64,000 nt of DNA from positions 2,378,501 through 2,442,500 of the forward strand of contig NZ_CP020700.1 of assembly GCF_003932715.1 (NCBI RefSeq), written 5' to 3'. The DNA is from Streptomyces tsukubensis. GTDB taxonomy: Bacteria > Actinomycetota > Actinomycetes > Streptomycetales > Streptomycetaceae. Below the pieces are notes generated by a model. The model saw only the letters and a list, made by a program, of their open reading frames with translations. It did not search any database and was not told where the DNA came from. Numbering within the stretch: the stretch's first letter is position 1; the number at the start of each line of letters is the position of its first letter. Below, piece after piece: positions 9,600 through 17,176 of the stretch. Made by a program: the position numbers and the translations under genes.

Positions 9600-9994
9600 G
9601 GCGTCAGGATACCGCAGGGGTCATCGGCACCGCGCGCGGTATCCGGGCCGCACCGGGGGCGCCGGGGCGTGCGCCGGGCCGCGGAAGGAGGCTCCGGGAG
9701 CGCGGAAAGAGGCGCCCGGACATCGAGACGAGCGGAAGCGGGCGCCGTATACAACGGCATGAAGATCGTACGGCCGTCCGCGGCACGCCCCGGTGCGAGG
9801 GCGTCGTCGCTTCCCGGGGCGCATCCCGGCGGAACGCGACGGCTCCCGGCAGCACCCGGCGACGCCGGTCTGCGGTTTCACGGTTCCGCGGTTCCGCCCG
9901 CCGAACCCCGAAACCGCGAAAGTGCGGCACCGCTCGGTACGGGGCCACTTAGCATGCGTCAACGGGACCGCCTCCTCACCCTCGGAGTTGCCCC
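9600..9994. other. Divergent intergenic region, leuS leader / redox module
   Basis: About 395 bases without a convincing gene. It should hold the leuS promoter on the minus strand and the promoter of the redox module on the plus strand. Between about 9870 and 9925 there are repeated CGGTTCC/CGGTTTC words and their complements (GAACCCCGAAACCGCG) that could fold. I see no consensus -35/-10 pair that I would call. Confidence 0.5.
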
Positions 9995-11278
9995 ATGAAG
10001 CCACACCGCAAGAGCCGTTCGTCACCGGTGCCGGGCTCCGGTCCCGGACCGGAGCGGGGCCGTACGGTCCGGGGAGGGGCGGCCGCGGCGGTGGCGGTGC
10101 TCCTCCCCGTGGCCGTCGTCGGCGGCGGCGACGGATTCCGCGCGGCGCTCGACTTCACCACCGGGGTCCTGTGCCTCCTCTCCCTGACCGCCGCGGTGGC
10201 CTGGGGGCTGATCGCCACCGACCGGCTGCTGCTCTCCCCGCGCCACCGGCTCGTCGCCCAGGCCGTGCACCGGGCGACCGCGGCCGCGGCGCTCGGTTTC
10301 CTGGTGCTCCACGCGAGCGTGAAGCTGACGCTCGGCCATGTGGGGGCGGTCGCCGCGCTGATCCCCTTCGGACGCGGATTCACCGGTACGGAGGGCCTGA
10401 TCGGCTTCGGTTCGCTGGCCGGCCTGCTGATGGCCGTCGCGGGGGCCACGGGGGCGCTGCGCAGTTCGCTGGCGGGCCGCGTCCGGTTCGCCGGGCGCTG
10501 GCGGGCCCTGCACATGCTGGCCTATCCCGCCTGGTGCGCGGCGCTGGTCCACGGGCTGTTCGCCGGGCGTCCGGCGGCGGGCTGGGTGGTGGCGATGTAC
10601 TGCCTTGCGCTGCTGACGGTCGGCGGCGCGGTCTCCCTGCGGCTGCTGCCCCGGCCCGTACAGCGGAGGCTGGCCGCCCGGATCGCCCGGCCGAGCGGAG
10701 ACGGTACGGAAACGGCCGGCGCCGACCGACTGGAGCCATCCGTACCGGAAGGTGCGCTCGGGTCCGTAACGGAAGGGACCGCGGAGGCCGTTTTCGGAAG
10801 CCCCGCGCGCTCCGGTTCCGTCCCCTTCCTCCCGGGGCCGGTCCCACCCGGTGCCGTCACCGGCCCGGACCGGCCGTGGACTCCGGTGCTGACCCCGCCG
10901 TCCCCCCGGCTGTACGAGGCTCCACCGCTGTACGGGGCTCCGTTCCACCCTGACCCCGCGGCGGAGACCACCCACGCATACGCGGCCCCGGACCATGCCT
11001 ACGCCTCGCCGGACACCGGCCACGCCTTCACCACCCCCGGGCCCGGCACCGGGATCGCCGCCGCGTACCACGCGGTCTCCCGCCCCGGCGGCCACGGCCG
11101 CCCCGCACCACCCCGTACCGCGGCCGCCTACCGAACCGGAAGCGGAACGGGAACCGGAGTACGGCCCGGGGAGGAAACCGGAACCGGACCGCTGAACGAC
11201 ACCGGCCGGACCGTACCGGGCCTCTTCCCGCCCCGCTCGGGCGAGCCCTGGAGCACGCCCGCAGGAGACCGAACGTGA
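9995..11278 (+). CDS. Ferric-reductase-like transmembrane haem protein
   Basis: This 427-residue protein has a membrane half and a disordered half. Residues about 28-215 hold roughly six hydrophobic segments. Two His pairs sit in adjacent helices, H92/H106 and H173/H186, the spacing of bis-haem ligands in the ferric-reductase/NADPH-oxidase-like membrane domain. The C-terminal 210 residues are Pro/Gly/Thr-rich with repeated Tyr-Ala-containing segments and show no FAD or NAD domain. The ATG is placed after 'CCTCGGAGTTGCCCC', which supplies GGAG. The stop overlaps the next gene by 4 bases (GTGA). I infer that it accepts electrons from the flavoprotein encoded next and passes them across the membrane; the acceptor is unknown. 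Confidence 0.78.
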   Translation: MKPHRKSRSSPVPGSGPGPERGRTVRGGAAAAVAVLLPVAVVGGGDGFRAALDFTTGVLCLLSLTAAVAWGLIATDRLLLSPRHRLVAQAVHRATAAAALGFLVLHASVKLTLGHVGAVAALIPFGRGFTGTEGLIGFGSLAGLLMAVAGATGALRSSLAGRVRFAGRWRALHMLAYPAWCAALVHGLFAGRPAAGWVVAMYCLALLTVGGAVSLRLLPRPVQRRLAARIARPSGDGTETAGADRLEPSVPEGALGSVTEGTAEAVFGSPARSGSVPFLPGPVPPGAVTGPDRPWTPVLTPPSPRLYEAPPLYGAPFHPDPAAETTHAYAAPDHAYASPDTGHAFTTPGPGTGIAAAYHAVSRPGGHGRPAPPRTAAAYRTGSGTGTGVRPGEETGTGPLNDTGRTVPGLFPPRSGEPWSTPAGDRT

Positions 11279-12867
11279 ACCTGCCCCTGCCCGACGTCCC
11301 CGAGGTCCGCGTCGTCGGCCTGCCCCAGCTCACCCAGGGGTTCGACCTCGTGGACCGGCTCGACCTGCCGATGCATCTGAAGGTCCACGGCCCACTGGCG
11401 CCCGTCACGGGCGAACTGCTGGCCCGGCTCTCCGAGGAGATCGCCCTGCGCGGCCGCGGCGGCGCGGGCTTCCCCTTCGGACAGAAGCTGCGCTCGGTCG
11501 CCCGGTCCGCGATCCGCCGGGGCGTGCGGCCCGTCGTCGTGGTCAACGGCAGCGAGGGGGAGCCCGCCTGCCGCAAGGACAGCGTGCTGCTCAACCGGAC
11601 GCCGCATCTGATCCTGGACGGCGCCCTGCTGGCCGCCGAGGCGCTCGGCGCCCGCACCCTGGTCACCGTCGTGACCCGCAACTCCACCGAGGTCTCCGTA
11701 CGAGCCGCGCTGGCCGAGCGCGGCCTCACGGACCGGCGCGGGCAGGGGCTGCGCGCCCGGGTCGTCCGTACCCCCGAGCGCATGGTCTCGGGCGAGGCGT
11801 CCGCGGTGATCCGCGCGATCAACGGCGGCCCCGCCCTGCCCCCGGGCCGCCGGGCCCGGGCGGCCGACACCGGAGTCGGCGGCGCGCCGACCCTGCTGTC
11901 CAACGCCGAAACGTTTGCGCAGCTCGCCGTCGCCGCCCGGCTCGGCGCCGGCCGTTTCCGCCGCTCCGGTACGGACTCCGAACCGGGCACGGTCCTGCTG
12001 ACGGTCTCCGGCGCGGTGGCCCGCCCGATGGTGGTGGAGGTGCCCACGGGTGTGCCGCTCCGGTACGTCCTCCGGCTGGCGGGCGCGCCGCCCCTGCCGC
12101 AGGGGGTGCTGACCGGCGGCTACCACGGGAATTGGATCGACGGGCCGGCGGTCGACGCGGCCGTGGTGGAGCGCGCTTCGCTGGCGGCGGTCGGCGGCTC
12201 CCTCGGCGCGGGTGCGATCCTGCCCGTCGGCCCGGAGACCTGTCCGCTCGGTGAGGCGCTGCGGGTGGCGAACTGGCTGGCCGCCGAGACCGCCGGGCAG
12301 TGCGGCCCGTGCCGGCTCGGACTGCCCGCGGCCGCGGGCGGACTGGCGGATGTGATCGGCGGCGGCGGACCGGCCGCGCTGGAGGCGCTGCGCGAGGTCG
12401 CCCTGGCCGTGCGGGGCAGGGGCGCCTGCAAGCATCCCGACGGGTCGGCGCGCTTCGTGACCTCCGCGCTGTCCGCCTTCACGGACGATCTGGCCGCCCA
12501 TGTCCTGCGGGGCGGTTGCGGCCGGGAGACGACGGGTGTGCTGCCGCTCCCCCTGCCGGGCCGCCGGGGGACGGAGGAATCCGTTCCGAGCGGCGAGAAG
12601 GTGCTCGTCGACTGGACGCTGTGCCAGGGGCACGGGCTCTGCGCGGACGTCGTTCCCGAGCTGATCAGGATCGGTCCGGACGGCTATCCGGCGGTGGCCG
12701 ACGCCGTCGTTCCGGTGCATCTGCGCGGCCGGGCCCAGCGGGCGGTACGGCGCTGTCCGGCTCTCGCCCTGCGGATCGAACAGACGCAGCTGCCCGCGCC
12801 GGATACCGGACGGTCCGCGCTGCCGTACCGGAGCGGGGGGCGGGCGCCGGCCGGCGGCCGGGGCTGA
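11275..12867 (+). CDS. NuoF-like NADH-binding flavoprotein fused to a ferredoxin
   Basis: The first 430 residues resemble the 51-kDa NADH-binding subunit of complex I. They include a glycine-rich FMN/NADH motif 'LRGRGGAGFPFGQK' (about 59-71), 'VVNGSEGEPACRKD', an SLBB-like segment, and an iron-sulphur region 'ETAGQCGPCRLG' (about 341) with 'GACKHPDG' (about 382). Compared with the usual ESCGxCxPCR, the first Cys is Ala, so only three Cys ligands are visible. Residues about 440-500 form a small ferredoxin with Cys spaced as in [3Fe-4S] proteins ('CQGHGLC ... RRCP'). The GTG start at 11275 is preceded by AGGAGA and overlaps the upstream gene. It probably oxidises NAD(P)H for the membrane haem protein; it is not part of a nuo operon. 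Confidence 0.8.
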   Translation: MNLPLPDVPEVRVVGLPQLTQGFDLVDRLDLPMHLKVHGPLAPVTGELLARLSEEIALRGRGGAGFPFGQKLRSVARSAIRRGVRPVVVVNGSEGEPACRKDSVLLNRTPHLILDGALLAAEALGARTLVTVVTRNSTEVSVRAALAERGLTDRRGQGLRARVVRTPERMVSGEASAVIRAINGGPALPPGRRARAADTGVGGAPTLLSNAETFAQLAVAARLGAGRFRRSGTDSEPGTVLLTVSGAVARPMVVEVPTGVPLRYVLRLAGAPPLPQGVLTGGYHGNWIDGPAVDAAVVERASLAAVGGSLGAGAILPVGPETCPLGEALRVANWLAAETAGQCGPCRLGLPAAAGGLADVIGGGGPAALEALREVALAVRGRGACKHPDGSARFVTSALSAFTDDLAAHVLRGGCGRETTGVLPLPLPGRRGTEESVPSGEKVLVDWTLCQGHGLCADVVPELIRIGPDGYPAVADAVVPVHLRGRAQRAVRRCPALALRIEQTQLPAPDTGRSALPYRSGGRAPAGGRG

Positions 12868-12979
12868 ACCGTACGGACGGCGCGAGTCCGCGGCTCGTGT
12901 CCGTCCAACGATGGAACCCGGGCCCGAACCGTCTGCCTGCCTGCCCGTACGGCAGACCGCCACGGCCGGAGACGACAGA

Positions 12980-13011
12980 AATCCCGCCGGACCGAATGGT
13001 CCGACGGGATT
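12980..13011. terminator. Bidirectional terminator between redox module and tRNA-Ala
   Basis: Inverted repeat AATCCCG-C-CGGACC / GGTCCG-A-CGGGATT with loop GAAT. It lies just downstream of the tRNA gene (minus strand) and 112 bases after the flavoprotein stop (plus strand), so it can serve both. Confidence 0.7.
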
Positions 13012-13021
13012 CCGAAAGAAG

Positions 13022-13094
13022 TGGAGCTAAGGAGAATTGAACTCCTGACCTCCTGCATGCCATGCAGGCGCTCTACCAACTGAGCTATAGCCCC
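13022..13094 (-). tRNA. tRNA-Ala (anticodon GGC), copy 1
   Basis: A 73-base cloverleaf on the minus strand: acceptor GGGGCTA pairing with TAGCTCC, D-arm GCTC...GAGC, anticodon arm CCTGC-ATGGCAT-GCAGG with GGC at 34-36, and T-arm GGAG-TTCAATT-CTCC. CCA is not encoded. A second identical gene lies at 16354-16426. Confidence 0.96.
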
Positions 13095-13296
13095 TTGCGA
13101 GATGCCGCCCGGCCGTTTTTTCTCCGTGTCCCGGCGACGTGGACAACATTAACGCCCTCCCGCCCGCTTCACCAAATCCGTATCCGCCCCCGTCCGGAGA
13201 CCGGCGGGGGCGGCGGAAACGGGTCCGCCGGCCGGGGTCACGAAGGAGCCGTGACCTGGCCGGGAGGGGGTCGGGGACAGGGGGTGGGAACGGGTC

Positions 13297-13530
13297 CTAC
13301 GCCGTGGCGAAGGAGTAGAAGCGCTTCAGAGTGCAGTGCTCGTCGAGCAGGCGGCCGTAGATCGGCTCGCCTTCGAGCTCGCGGTACGTCTCGATCGGGT
13401 CGCCCTTTATGATCAGCGCTCTTGCGCACTCCTCGCACCAGTACTGGTACTCGGGGTTGATCGGGTCCATGTCGCGGACGATGGGCGTACCACTGCCGCA
13501 CCAGTCGCATTTACGCCTGTGTGCACCCAT
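13297..13530 (-). CDS. Small conserved CxxC protein of unknown function
   Basis: This 77-residue protein has an N-terminal 'KCDWCGSG' and a second pair 'YWCEECARALIIKGD', suggesting one zinc knuckle, and a later single Cys in 'DEHCTLKRFYSF'. It starts 4 bases after the stop of the upstream 54-residue zinc-ribbon gene, so the two are almost certainly co-transcribed. No named function is recognised. The clean four-Cys arrangement and operon position support a real gene rather than a chance frame. Confidence 0.75.
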   Translation of the reverse strand: MGAHRRKCDWCGSGTPIVRDMDPINPEYQYWCEECARALIIKGDPIETYRELEGEPIYGRLLDEHCTLKRFYSFATA

Positions 13531-13533
13531 CAG

Positions 13534-13698
13534 TCAGTTCCAGTTGTGGCCGCAGGACGTGCACACGTAAGAGACTCCACCATTGTCGCCGAGGACCTGG
13601 GCGACATGCGCCGATCCGCAGGACGGGCAACTGAGGATCACACGTATGTCCGGAGCGGCGAGCTGGGCGCGGGGGTCCTGGCTCGTGCTGGCGGACAT
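13534..13698 (-). CDS. Mini zinc-ribbon protein (54 residues)
   Basis: Reading frame from ATG 13698 to TGA 13534. Two zinc knuckles are clear: 'ILSCPSCGSAHVAQV' at residues 21-35 and 'YVCTSCGHNWN' at the C-terminus, about 20 residues apart as in a classic rubredoxin-like zinc ribbon. An AAGGAGC lies about 5 bases before the start. It is followed after 3 bases by the 77-residue CxxC gene. The function is unknown; binding of nucleic acid or protein is possible. Confidence 0.72.
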   Translation of the reverse strand: MSASTSQDPRAQLAAPDIRVILSCPSCGSAHVAQVLGDNGGVSYVCTSCGHNWN

Positions 13699-13767
13699 CG
13701 TGCTCCTTCCCGTACTGGCCGGTGTCCCCTCCGGCCGTCCGATTCTGCCACGACAGCACGAGCCGGG

Positions 13768-15234
13768 TCAGGAGCGTTTGCGGACGAGACCCGTCAGGGC
13801 TCCGGCGGCGGAAGCCGCGGCCAGGGCCGCGGCGACCCACCACCATGCCCCGGCGGACCCCGCCGCGCCCGCGGCGCCGGCCGGGCCGAACGCCTCCTTC
13901 CGGTCGAGGAAGAGTGCCCCGAAGGCGGCCACTCCGACGATCTGGCCGAGCTGGGTGACCGTCACCAGCAGCCCGCTGGCGTCGGCCGCGTCCTCGGTAC
14001 GGACCGTCGCCAGCGCCCCGGCGAGGGCCGGGCTGTACGCGGCGGCGAGCCCGGCTCCGAGGGCGGCCAGCGCGGGATACAGCAGCGGTCCGCCGCCGTC
14101 GCCGTCGCGCAGCAGGACACCGCAGAGGAGCAGGGCCAGGGCGGTGACCGCGAACCCGCCGGGGACCAGCCGGGACCGGAGCCGCTCGGGCAGTCCGCGC
14201 CAGGTCAGTCCGGCCACCCCGAAGGCCACGGCGGTGGGCAGGGACATCAGTCCGGCGCGCAGGGCGCCGTATCCGAGGCCGCTCTGGAGGTGCAGGGTGA
14301 GGGCGAAGACACAGCCCGCGTTGACCGCCATGGCCAGGGCGATCCGGACGACGGCCGTTCCCATGCCGGGGATCCGCAGCACCCGGGGGGCGATCAGCGG
14401 GGCGCCGCCGCGGCGGGCGAGCCGCGCCTCGTACGCCAGGAAGGCACCGAGGAGGACGGCCGCCGCGGCCAGGCTGAACCAGGTCCTGGCCGGCCAGTCG
14501 TACTCCTGCCCGAGGACCAGGGGCACGGTGAACAGCCCGACCACGGCGGCGAAGAGCACCAGACCGGGGAGGTCGAGGCCGCGGGCCCGGCCGGCGGGCC
14601 GGTCGTGCGGCAGCACCCGGGCACCCAGCACCAGCAGGACGGCCCCGATCGGCACATTGACCAGGAACACCGGACGCCAGCCCAGTCCGAAGAGGTCGGC
14701 GCCGACGAGCAGACCGCCCGCCACCAGACCGGCGACGGCCCCGACGGCCAGCACGGCCGAGTAGGCGCCGAGGGCCCGGACCCGCGCCTCGCCCGTGAAG
14801 TTCCGTTGGATCAGGCTCAGCACCTGCGGGATCAGCAGGGCCGCGCCCGCGCCCTGGACCAGCCGGAAGGCGATCAACTGCCCGGTCCCCGCGGCCAGAC
14901 CGCAGGCCAGGGACGCCGCCGTGAAGAGCGCGAGCCCGGCCAGCCACATCCGCCGGTGGCCGAGCAGCTCACCCAGCCGGGCACCCGTGATCAGCAGGAT
15001 CGCGTACGCGACGGTGTACCCGGCGACGACGAGCTGCAACTGGGCGCCGGACGCCCCGAACTCCGCACGGATGGTGGGCGCGGCCACATGGACCACGAAG
15101 ACGTCGAGGAGTGCCATGAACTGGGCGCCGAGCACCAGCGGCAGCAGCGCTCCGGGGCGGTTGTCGGTGCCGGGAGCTTTACTGGTGGCCGGGGAGCCGG
15201 ACGGGGCCGGGCGCCGGGCGGAGGTCGTGGACAT
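13768..15234 (-). CDS. MFS multidrug exporter (DHA2-like)
   Basis: This 488-residue integral membrane protein has about 14 hydrophobic segments, typical of the DHA2 drug:proton antiporters. Motif D1 appears as 'LLDVFVVHVAAPTIRAEF', motif A as 'GARLGELLGHRRMW', and motif C-like glycines as 'GAVAGLVAGGLLVGADLFG'. ATG 15234 ('MSTTSARRPAPS') is chosen over the longer open frame, which would run across the divergent promoter and a neighbouring gene. The gene is divergent from a MmyB-type regulator 102 bases away, the usual layout for a self-regulated exporter. The substrate cannot be told from sequence. Confidence 0.88.
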   Translation of the reverse strand: MSTTSARRPAPSGSPATSKAPGTDNRPGALLPLVLGAQFMALLDVFVVHVAAPTIRAEFGASGAQLQLVVAGYTVAYAILLITGARLGELLGHRRMWLAGLALFTAASLACGLAAGTGQLIAFRLVQGAGAALLIPQVLSLIQRNFTGEARVRALGAYSAVLAVGAVAGLVAGGLLVGADLFGLGWRPVFLVNVPIGAVLLVLGARVLPHDRPAGRARGLDLPGLVLFAAVVGLFTVPLVLGQEYDWPARTWFSLAAAAVLLGAFLAYEARLARRGGAPLIAPRVLRIPGMGTAVVRIALAMAVNAGCVFALTLHLQSGLGYGALRAGLMSLPTAVAFGVAGLTWRGLPERLRSRLVPGGFAVTALALLLCGVLLRDGDGGGPLLYPALAALGAGLAAAYSPALAGALATVRTEDAADASGLLVTVTQLGQIVGVAAFGALFLDRKEAFGPAGAAGAAGSAGAWWWVAAALAAASAAGALTGLVRKRS

Positions 15235-15336
15235 GACCCCGAGGCTGGGCCCGCGGGGATACGGGTAGTGAGAGCCCACTGATCCTGGTACCGGCACCAC
15301 CTGGCAACAGGGGGCGCGGAGGCCGACGATGGGGGT
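15235..15336. promoter_or_regulatory. Divergent promoter/operator, MFS exporter and regulator
   Basis: A 102-base gap between two divergent genes must contain both promoters. A near-palindrome CCTGGTACCGG around 15284-15294 and the nearby word CACCACCTGG are candidate operator sequences. I cannot assign -35/-10 boxes with confidence. Confidence 0.4.
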
Positions 15337-16260
15337 GTGACGGTGATGACGACCACGGGCGCTGCGGATACCGCGGCGGACGGCAGCGGTGTCCGCGGGG
15401 GTGAGGGGCACGGCGGGGGCAGGGGCTGCCGCCGCAGACCCGAGCTGGCGGCTTTCCTGCGCAGCCGCCGGGCCCGGGTGACGCCCGCCGACGTCGGGAT
15501 ACCCCCGGGCCTGCGGCGGCGTACGCCCGGGCTGCGGCGCGAGGAGGTGGCCCAGCTCTCCGGGGTGGGTGTGACCTGGTACACCTGGCTGGAGCAGGGG
15601 CGTCCGATCAACGCGTCGCCGCAGGTGCTGAACGCGGTCGCGCGGACGCTGAGGCTGGACGCCTCGGAGCGCGAGCACCTCTACCACCTGGCGAAGGTTC
15701 CGTACGAGCAGCGGCCCGGCGCGGACGTCGGCGAGGACGGCGACGAGGTGGGCCCGGAGGTCCGGTCGATCCTCGATGCCCTCGACCCGCGTCCGGCCGT
15801 GGTCTACAACTCCCGGTACGACGTGCTGGCCACCAACCGCTGCTACGACCGGCTCTTCCGGTACGAACTCTTCATCGGACCGGGGCGGAAGAACGTGCTG
15901 TGGACGCTGTTCGCGGCGGCGGACCGGGACGAGTGCCCGGTGCTCCACCCCGAGGTGGAACTGCCGCTGATGGTGGCCCAGTTCCGGGCGGCGTACGGGC
16001 GCCATGTGGGCGATCCCGGCTGGGAGTCGTTCGTCCGGGGGCTCTCCCGGTCCAGCGAGTACTTCACCGAGCTGTGGCGGAGCGGGAACGTGGTGCAGCC
16101 GGGCCCTCGGGTGAAGACCTTCCGGCATCCGGGTGCGGGCGAGATGCGGATGTCGTCGGTGTCGATGGACATCAACGGCCTGCCGGAGTGCCGGATGGTC
16201 GTCTACTCCCCCGGCGACGAGGAGAGTGCCCGCCGTCTCGACGCCCTCCACCGGCTCTGA
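15337..16260 (+). CDS. Helix-turn-helix regulator with MmyB-like ligand-binding domain
   Basis: This 307-residue protein has an N-terminal Xre-type helix-turn-helix ('LRREEVAQLSGVGVTWYTWL', about residues 68-87). It is followed by a domain of about 190 residues with the MmyB features 'LDPRPAVVYNSRYDVLATN' and 'VKTFRHPGAGEMRMS', which in relatives binds a fatty-acid-like ligand. GTG 15337 or ATG 15346 could be the start; neither has a strong ribosome site. Divergent placement beside the MFS exporter suggests that it controls that gene, and likely itself, in response to a small hydrophobic molecule. Confidence 0.87.
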   Translation: MTVMTTTGAADTAADGSGVRGGEGHGGGRGCRRRPELAAFLRSRRARVTPADVGIPPGLRRRTPGLRREEVAQLSGVGVTWYTWLEQGRPINASPQVLNAVARTLRLDASEREHLYHLAKVPYEQRPGADVGEDGDEVGPEVRSILDALDPRPAVVYNSRYDVLATNRCYDRLFRYELFIGPGRKNVLWTLFAAADRDECPVLHPEVELPLMVAQFRAAYGRHVGDPGWESFVRGLSRSSEYFTELWRSGNVVQPGPRVKTFRHPGAGEMRMSSVSMDINGLPECRMVVYSPGDEESARRLDALHRL

Positions 16261-16261
16261 C

Positions 16262-16300
16262 GGGACGGGGCGGGACGAGGCAGGACGGGGCAGGACAGAC
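16262..16300. repeat. 10-bp tandem repeat, four copies
   Basis: Consecutive copies GGGACGGGGC, GGGACGAGGC, AGGACGGGGC and AGGACAGAC lie directly after the regulator stop codon. Probably replication slippage; no function is seen. Confidence 0.7.
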
Positions 16301-16317
16301 GGAAGCGGAGAAGCGAA

Positions 16318-16345
16318 AACCCCGCCCTCTGACGAAGGCGGGGTT
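16318..16345 (-). terminator. Terminator of tRNA-Ala copy 2
   Basis: A 9-bp stem AACCCCGCC/GGCGGGGTT with a TTCGTCAGAG loop, followed on the minus strand by TTCGC. It sits 8 bases beyond the tRNA 3' end and may also stop the regulator transcript on the plus strand. Confidence 0.72.
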
Positions 16346-16353
16346 CCGGGCTG

Positions 16354-16426
16354 TGGAGCTAAGGAGAATTGAACTCCTGACCTCCTGCATGCCATGCAGG
16401 CGCTCTACCAACTGAGCTATAGCCCC
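16354..16426 (-). tRNA. tRNA-Ala (anticodon GGC), copy 2
   Basis: Identical in sequence to the gene at 13022-13094, same orientation, 3,332 bases apart. The same cloverleaf applies and CCA is not encoded. The identity extends over about 74 bases and ends just outside the tRNA. Confidence 0.96.
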
Positions 16427-16519
16427 GGGTGTTCTTCGCGCTCGGCGCTGCGAACAAGAAGAACTTTAGCCTGCGACCTGCCGGAAAGGGAAATCCGGGG
16501 GCGGGGGCCGGGGGACGGC

Positions 16520-17176
16520 TCAGGTGTCGTCGCCGAGGACGGGCTCCGGGAGGGTGCCCGCGTTGTGCTCCAGCAGCCGCCAGCCGCGTGCGCCCTCGCC
16601 GAGGACCGACCAGCAGCAGTTGGAGAGGCCGCCGAGGCTCTCCCAGTGTCCGGACTCCAGACCGAGGAGCCGGCCGATGGTGGTGCGGATGGTGCCGCCG
16701 TGGCTGACCACGACCAGCGTGCCGTTCTCCGGGAGCTTCTCGGCATGGTGGAGGACCACCGGGGCGGCCCGGTCGGCCACCTCGGTCTCCAGCTCGCCGC
16801 CGCCCCGGCGCACGGGCTCGCCGCGCTTCCAGGCCGTGTACTGCTCGTTGTACTGCTCGATGATCTCCTGGTGGGTCAGCCCCTGCCAGACACCGGCGTA
16901 GGTCTCCCGCAGTCCCTCGTCGTGCGTGACGTCGAGGCCGGTGATGTCGGCCAGCTCGCCCGCGGTGGCGGCGGCCCGCTTCAGATCGGAGGCGATGATC
17001 GCGTCCGGCTTGAGGGAGGCCAGCAGCCGGGCGGCCCGCCGGGCCTGGGCGATCCCGGTCTCGGTGAGCGCGATATCCGTGGTGCCCTGGAAGCGGCGCT
17101 CCAGATTCCAGGAGGTCTGGCCGTGCCGCCACAGGACGAGGCGGCGGCCGGTGCGCTTGTAGGCGTCCTCGTTCAG
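16520..17176 (-). CDS. Histidine phosphatase (phosphoglycerate-mutase-like), probable CTG start
   Basis: About 218 residues. The phosphohistidine motif 'VLWRHGQTSWN' lies near residue 16, 'FQGTTDIALTETG' follows, and the second catalytic His is in 'VVVSHGGTIRTTIG'. It belongs to the broad-specificity phosphatase branch; the substrate is unknown. No ATG, GTG or TTG lies between the upstream in-frame stop (17183-17185) and the RHG motif. The only usable start is CTG at 17176, overlapping the rsfS stop as CTGA, the same geometry as ATGA/GTGA coupling. A prediction limited to standard starts would cut off the active site. Tandem placement behind rsfS is conserved in streptomycetes. Confidence 0.83.
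   Translation of the reverse strand: MNEDAYKRTGRRLVLWRHGQTSWNLERRFQGTTDIALTETGIAQARRAARLLASLKPDAIIASDLKRAAATAGELADITGLDVTHDEGLRETYAGVWQGLTHQEIIEQYNEQYTAWKRGEPVRRGGGELETEVADRAAPVVLHHAEKLPENGTLVVVSHGGTIRTTIGRLLGLESGHWESLGGLSNCCWSVLGEGARGWRLLEHNAGTLPEPVLGDDT

Noticed and set aside
9419..9600. T-box riboswitch before leuS
   Set aside because: No T-box bulge or specifier-loop layout is seen. A short frame with consecutive Leu codons followed by a terminator explains the leader better.
6545..9760. Longer LeuS start at 9760
   Set aside because: The extension would translate through the leader peptide and intrinsic terminator and has no similarity to LeuS. ATG 9418 gives the normal N-terminus.
13022..16426. 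Integrated genomic island with att sites at the tRNA genes
   Set aside because: The repeats are complete tRNA genes, and there is no integrase, recombinase or plasmid gene between them. Only a possible older insertion can be suggested.
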